NCBI GenBank assembly: GCA_001770785.1
Contig: MERZ01000043.1
Span: 15,202-25,142 of the forward strand
Length of the DNA: 9,941 nt
Source of the DNA: Burkholderiales bacterium RIFCSPHIGHO2_12_FULL_61_11
Lineage (GTDB): Bacteria > Pseudomonadota > Gammaproteobacteria > Burkholderiales > Burkholderiaceae_C
Direction: 5' to 3'
Both the position numbers and the translations under genes were made by a program. Positions 6,301-9,941 of this stretch are shown here, in pieces. Position 1 is the first letter of the stretch. Each line of letters begins with the position of its first letter. The notes beneath the pieces are model-generated. The model saw only the letters and a program-made list of their open reading frames with translations, had not been told where the DNA came from and did not search any database.

Positions 6301-8949
6301 TCAAACCACGATATTGACCAGCCGGCCCGGCACCACGATGACCTTTTTGGCCGGTGCGCCAGCGGCCTGCCTGATGAAGGCCTCGGACACCAGTGCGGCA
6401 GCCTCAATCGCCGCCTTGTCGGCGCCAGCCGGAACCGTCACCGAACCACGCAGCTTGCCATTGACCTGCAGCACCAGCTCGATCTCGTCCTGCTGCAAGG
6501 CGCTGGCGTCCACCTCGGGCCAGGGCGCGTCCAGCAGGTCGCCCTGCTCTTTGGCAAAACCGAGTTCGGTCCACAAGGTGTGCGTCACATGCGGCGTTGC
6601 CGGGTACAGGCAGCGCAGCAGAATGCAAAACCCTTCTCGCAGCGCCGTCACGGAAGCTGCTGACATTGCTCCCTTGAAGTCTTCGAGTGCGTTAAGCAGC
6701 TTCATTGCGCCCGACACCACCGTGTTGTACTGCATGCGCTGATAGTCGTAGTCCACCTGCTTGAGCACCGTGTGAACTTCGCGCCTGAGCGCCTTGGCTT
6801 CTTTATCAAAAGCGGCTCTGGCCAAATCAACACTGGCGTCACCCGCTCCGGAATTCATGGCATTGAGCTTGACGCCAAAATTCCAGACGCGGCGCAAGAA
6901 GCGGTAACTGCCTTCCACACCGGCATCATTCCACTCCAGCGTGGCTTCGGGCGGCGCGGTGAACATGGTGTACAGGCGTGCCGTGTCAGCGCCGTATTTC
7001 TCGATCAGGTCCTGCGGGTCCACGCCGTTGTTCTTGGACTTGCTCATGGTGCCCACGCCTTCGTAGTTCACCAGCAGGCCATCCGACTTGCGCCTGGCTT
7101 GCGTGACTTTGCCCGAGCCGTCCTGGATGTCTTCGACCTCTTTCGGCCAGAAATACTCGATGCCGCCTTTCTCATTTTTGCGCGAGTAGATATGGTTGAG
7201 CACCATGCCCTGCGTGAGCAGCCTGGTGAAGGGCTCGTCGATCTTCACCAGCCCCAGGTCACGCATCACCTTGGTCCAGAAACGCGCATACAGCAGATGC
7301 AGGATGGCGTGCTCGATGCCGCCGATGTACTGATCCATCGGCATCCAGTAGTCGGCGCCTTCGGCCACCATGGCCTTGTCGTTCTTCGGGTCGCAGTAGC
7401 GCATGTAGTACCACGACGAATCGACAAAGGTGTCCATGGTGTCGGTCTCGCGGCGCGCCGGCTGGCCGCAGACCGGGCAGATCACGCCAGCGTGAAAGCC
7501 TTCGTGCTTGTGCAAGGGGTTGCCCGAGCCATCGGGCACGCAGTCCAGCGGCAGCACCACCGGCAGGTCTTTTTCGGGCACGGGCACCGCGCCATGTTCA
7601 GCGCAATGAATGATGGGAATCGGCGTGCCCCAGTAGCGCTGGCGGCTCACGCCCCAGTCACGCAGGCGCCAGGTGGTTTTTTTCTCGCCCAGGCCCCTGG
7701 CGGCCAAGTCGGCGGCCACGGCATCGACGCAGGCCTTGAAGCCCAGGCCGTCATATTTGCCGGAGTGGATGGCCACGCCGTGCTGCTTGTCGGCGTACCA
7801 GTCGGCCCAGGCATCAAGGCTGTAGGCCTGGCCTTTGACGTCGGTGACCTGCTTGATGGGAAGACCGTATTTATTGGCAAACTCAAAATCACGCTCGTCA
7901 TGCGCCGGCACGCCCATGACAGCGCCGTCACCGTAACTCATCAGCACGTAATTGCCGACCCAGACCTCGACCGGCTCTCCCGTCAGCGGATGCGTCACGA
8001 AGAGGCCGGTGCGCTGGCCCTTTTTCTCCTGCGTGGCGAGTTCGGCCTCGGTCGTGCCACCGGCCTTGCATTCTTCAATGAAAGCGGCGAGTTTTGAATT
8101 TGACCTGGCCGCATGCAGCGCCAGCGGATGCTCGGGCGCCACGGCGCAGAAGGTCACGCCCATGATGGTGTCGGCCCGCGTGGTGAAGACATACATGCGG
8201 CCATCACCGATCAGCGCGCCGGACGCGTCCCTGATGTCATGCAGAAAGGCAAAGCGCACGCCTTCGCTCTTGCCAATCCAGTTTTCCTGCATCAGCTTGA
8301 CGCGCTCTGGCCAGCCCGGCAAACCCGTCTTCACGTGTTCCAGCAACTCTTCGGCGTAGTCGGTGATCTTGAGGTAGTAGCCCGGAATCTCGCGCTTTTC
8401 CACCACGGCACCGGTGCGCCAGCCCTTGCCGTCGATCACCTGCTCGTTGGCCAGCACGGTCTGGTCCACCGGGTCCCAGTTCACGACTTGCGTCTTGCGG
8501 TAGGCAATGCCTTTTTCCAGCATCTTCAAGAACAGCCACTGGTTCCACTTGTAGTAGTCGGGCGAGCAGGTGGTGATTTCGCGGCTCCAGTCAATCGCCA
8601 GCCCCATCGCCTGCATCTGCTTTTTCATGTAGGCGATGTTCTCGTAGGTCCACTTGGCGGGCGGCACGCCGTTTTTCAGTGCGGCGTTTTCCGCGGGCAG
8701 GCCAAACGCGTCCCAGCCCATCGGCATGAGCACGTTGTAGCCCTTCATGCGCAGGTAGCGCGTGAGCATGTCGTTGATGGTGTAGTTGCGCACATGACCC
8801 ATGTGTAACTTGCCACTGGGGTAAGGCAGCATGGAGCAGGCGTAGAACTTCTTTTTCGACGAGTCTTCGGTGACGCAGTAGGCATCCATCGCCGTCCAAT
8901 GACCTTGGGCGGCTTGTTCGACGTCGAGAGGGGTGTATTTTTCTTGCAT
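6301..8949 (-). CDS. leuS: Leucyl-tRNA synthetase
   Basis: LeuS charges tRNA-Leu with leucine in the cytoplasm, a class I synthetase reaction using ATP. The 882-residue protein is full length for bacterial LeuRS. Motifs in order: the HIGH-type signature HMGH (49-52) in [14 protein letters not shown]; the CP1 editing domain with the threonine-rich segment [10 protein letters not shown] (255-264) and the editing-site region [13 protein letters not shown] (346-358, catalytic D351); [15 protein letters not shown] (431-445); a CPVC pair (491-494) from the zinc-ribbon insertion; SSWYYMRY (511-518); the KMSKS loop, here TMSKS (634-638); and an anticodon-binding and C-terminal domain. The only oddity is threonine in place of the first lysine of KMSKS; the more important second lysine (K637) is kept. 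The ATG at 8949 has only a weak ribosome site. The gene sits 42 bases after exbD and 34 before lptE. Confidence 0.99.
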   Translation of the reverse strand: MQEKYTPLDVEQAAQGHWTAMDAYCVTEDSSKKKFYACSMLPYPSGKLHMGHVRNYTINDMLTRYLRMKGYNVLMPMGWDAFGLPAENAALKNGVPPAKWTYENIAYMKKQMQAMGLAIDWSREITTCSPDYYKWNQWLFLKMLEKGIAYRKTQVVNWDPVDQTVLANEQVIDGKGWRTGAVVEKREIPGYYLKITDYAEELLEHVKTGLPGWPERVKLMQENWIGKSEGVRFAFLHDIRDASGALIGDGRMYVFTTRADTIMGVTFCAVAPEHPLALHAARSNSKLAAFIEECKAGGTTEAELATQEKKGQRTGLFVTHPLTGEPVEVWVGNYVLMSYGDGAVMGVPAHDERDFEFANKYGLPIKQVTDVKGQAYSLDAWADWYADKQHGVAIHSGKYDGLGFKACVDAVAADLAARGLGEKKTTWRLRDWGVSRQRYWGTPIPIIHCAEHGAVPVPEKDLPVVLPLDCVPDGSGNPLHKHEGFHAGVICPVCGQPARRETDTMDTFVDSSWYYMRYCDPKNDKAMVAEGADYWMPMDQYIGGIEHAILHLLYARFWTKVMRDLGLVKIDEPFTRLLTQGMVLNHIYSRKNEKGGIEYFWPKEVEDIQDGSGKVTQARRKSDGLLVNYEGVGTMSKSKNNGVDPQDLIEKYGADTARLYTMFTAPPEATLEWNDAGVEGSYRFLRRVWNFGVKLNAMNSGAGDASVDLARAAFDKEAKALRREVHTVLKQVDYDYQRMQYNTVVSGAMKLLNALEDFKGAMSAASVTALREGFCILLRCLYPATPHVTHTLWTELGFAKEQGDLLDAPWPEVDASALQQDEIELVLQVNGKLRGSVTVPAGADKAAIEAAALVSEAFIRQAAGAPAKKVIVVPGRLVNIVV

Positions 8950-8963
8950 TGGGTTTCACTCTG

Positions 8964-8979
8964 GCGATCACGGGATCGC
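8964..8979. repeat. Short perfect hairpin between exbD and leuS
   Basis: GCGATC (8964-8969) and GATCGC (8974-8979) form a perfect six-pair stem around a four-base loop, about 15 bases upstream of the leuS ATG. No T-run follows it on the minus strand, so it does not look like a terminator. It could lie in the leuS leader, but a stem this short may be chance. Confidence 0.4.
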
Positions 8980-8991
8980 AAGCCATCGATT

Positions 8992-9420
8992 TTAGGGCGC
9001 CACCGGCGGCTTGGGATCGGTCACAAAACCAATCCGGTTCAATCCTGCTTTTTGGGCAATGCCCATGACGTCAACGATACGGCCGTAGGGTACCGCGGTA
9101 TCGGCACGCAACTGCACTTCAAGGTCTGGGTTGAGCCTGGCGGTTTGCGCCAGCCGGGTGGCCAACTCAGCCAGCGTCAAGGCATGGTCATCCAAAAAGG
9201 TTTGCCCGGATTGATCCACCACCACGGTCACGAACCTCGGTGCCGCGCCGACCGGGCTGGCCTGGGCTTTGGGCAGGTTCAGCTGGATGGAACTCGCCAG
9301 CAGCGGCGCGGTGATGATGAAAATCACCACCAGCACCAGCATCACGTCGACCAGCGGCGTCATGTTGATCTCGCTCATCGGCTTGGAGCCGGGTGTGCGC
9401 TCTAGACGGCCAAACGACAT
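8992..9420 (-). CDS. exbD: ExbD/TolR-family biopolymer transport protein
   Basis: ExbD works with ExbB as an inner-membrane stator that uses the proton gradient, classically to energise TonB-dependent uptake. The 142-residue product has a short cytoplasmic N-terminus with the family motif SEINMTPLVDVMLVLVV, one membrane helix at about residues 22-41, and a periplasmic ExbD/TolR domain. The membrane aspartate essential for proton conduction is present at D25, the same position as in E. coli ExbD. The ATG at 9420 gives the expected N-terminus; a TTG at 9453 would overlap exbB and add 11 residues, which I think less likely. There is no strong ribosome site, so coupling to exbB, which ends 20 bases upstream, is plausible. 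No tonB is visible, so the energised partner cannot be named, and a TolR-like role is not fully excluded. Confidence 0.93.
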   Translation of the reverse strand: MSFGRLERTPGSKPMSEINMTPLVDVMLVLVVIFIITAPLLASSIQLNLPKAQASPVGAAPRFVTVVVDQSGQTFLDDHALTLAELATRLAQTARLNPDLEVQLRADTAVPYGRIVDVMGIAQKAGLNRIGFVTDPKPPVAP

Positions 9421-9440
9421 CGTCGTATCCAGGCCACGGC

Positions 9441-9941
9441 CTAAACCTGCCAAACCGGCTGGGTGCCCGCCAGTTCCCGCAGATCACGTGCAAAGCCTTC
9501 AAGCTGCGCCTCGATGCGCCCGATCACGCGGCCCAGCACGTTGTAACCCAGCACCGCCGGAATCGCCACCGCCAGACCCGCGGCGGTCATGATCAGCGCT
9601 TCGCCGACGGGGCCGGAGATTTTGCCGATCGTCACCTGCCCGGCGTTTGCAATGCCAATGAGGGCGTGGTAGATACCCCAGACCGTGCCCAGCAGGCCCA
9701 CAAACGGCGCCGTGGCGCCCACCGTGGCGAGCAACACCTGACCGTAATGAAGCTTGGTCAGGGCCGCGTGCAGCGCATCGCGCAGCACCCGGGTCAGTTG
9801 CTGGGACTTGTCCCCGGCGCTAGAGAGCGTCCCGCTTGCTTCAAGTTTTGTAGCAACGATCATAGGAATGACGAGGGCTTCACGGTCAAAAGCCTGCAAC
9901 TTGTGCAGCGCTTCTGCCACCGATATCGAGCTCCAGAAGGC
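9441..9941 (-). CDS. exbB: ExbB/TolQ/MotA-family proton channel protein (N-terminus beyond window)
   Basis: This is the C-terminal 166 residues of an ExbB-type subunit, the pentameric channel that surrounds the ExbD dimer. The frame is open to the right edge, so the start and the first membrane helix lie outside; comparison with E. coli ExbB numbering suggests about 60 missing residues. The visible part has a cytoplasmic loop, a second helix around the motif PFVGLLGTVWGIYHAL (about residues 79-94), and a third helix with GEALIMTAAGLAVAIPAV (about 113-130). The threonine in LLGTVWG and the glutamate and threonine in GEALIMT correspond in spacing (28 and 5 residues) to T148, E176 and T181 of E. 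coli ExbB, which line the proton path. It is followed by exbD after 20 bases. TolQ is possible, but no tol-pal genes are seen. Confidence 0.92.
   Translation of the reverse strand, partial: AFWSSISVAEALHKLQAFDREALVIPMIVATKLEASGTLSSAGDKSQQLTRVLRDALHAALTKLHYGQVLLATVGATAPFVGLLGTVWGIYHALIGIANAGQVTIGKISGPVGEALIMTAAGLAVAIPAVLGYNVLGRVIGRIEAQLEGFARDLRELAGTQPVWQV

Noticed and set aside
6267..6407. Upstream in-frame start for lptE overlapping the end of leuS
   Set aside because: It would place about 47 residues without signal character ahead of an obvious lipoprotein signal peptide and run into the leuS coding region.
6772..8097. 441-codon open frame on the plus strand opposite leuS
   Set aside because: It runs antisense to an unmistakable full-length LeuRS and its protein is a histidine-, valine- and glycine-rich sequence with no recognisable domain, as expected of a codon-bias shadow in high-GC DNA.

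Overview
The window is a high-GC stretch of proteobacterial chromosome in which every gene I can support lies on the minus strand, so it reads from right to left. Protein signatures (a cbb3 oxidase in the order ccoN-ccoO-ccoQ-ccoP with ccoI-ccoS just upstream, leuS followed by the LPS lipoprotein gene lptE, and the general character of LeuRS) suggest a betaproteobacterium of the Burkholderiales, probably Comamonadaceae-like. The order-level placement is inferred from gene content and the family is a guess.

In the direction of transcription: positions 9941-9441 hold the C-terminal two thirds of an ExbB/TolQ-type proton channel subunit (its start lies beyond the window), followed after 20 bases by its partner ExbD (9420-8992). 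After a 42-base gap comes a full-length leucyl-tRNA synthetase, leuS (8949-6301), then lptE (6266-5766), the outer-membrane lipoprotein that works with LptD in LPS export. A gap of roughly 70-140 bases (its size depends on which ccoI start is real) separates this housekeeping block from the respiratory block.

The respiratory block encodes a cbb3-type (C-family) high-affinity cytochrome c oxidase and two of its assembly factors. CcoI (about 5622-3349) is a P1B copper ATPase. CcoS (3349-3212), whose start overlaps the ccoI stop by one base, is needed for cofactor insertion. After a 69-base gap that holds a candidate FNR/Anr-type box come CcoN (3142-1706, catalytic subunit with hemes b and b3 and CuB), CcoO (1692-1066, monoheme cytochrome c), CcoQ (1047-910, small membrane subunit) and CcoP (875 to the left edge, diheme cytochrome c, C-terminus cut off by the window). 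All ligand and catalytic residues I could check are present. Electrons would pass from a c-type donor through CcoP and CcoO to the CcoN heme b3-CuB centre, while CcoI and CcoS supply and install copper and heme.

The genes are closely packed; no gene-free stretch exceeds 143 bases. I see no mobile element, CRISPR array, tRNA or rRNA. The region looks like ordinary core-genome content rather than a new system. The points most worth a second look are the lptE-ccoI junction (where holA is commonly found instead), the candidate oxygen-responsive box before ccoN, the threonine in the LeuRS KMSKS motif, and the ccoI start.
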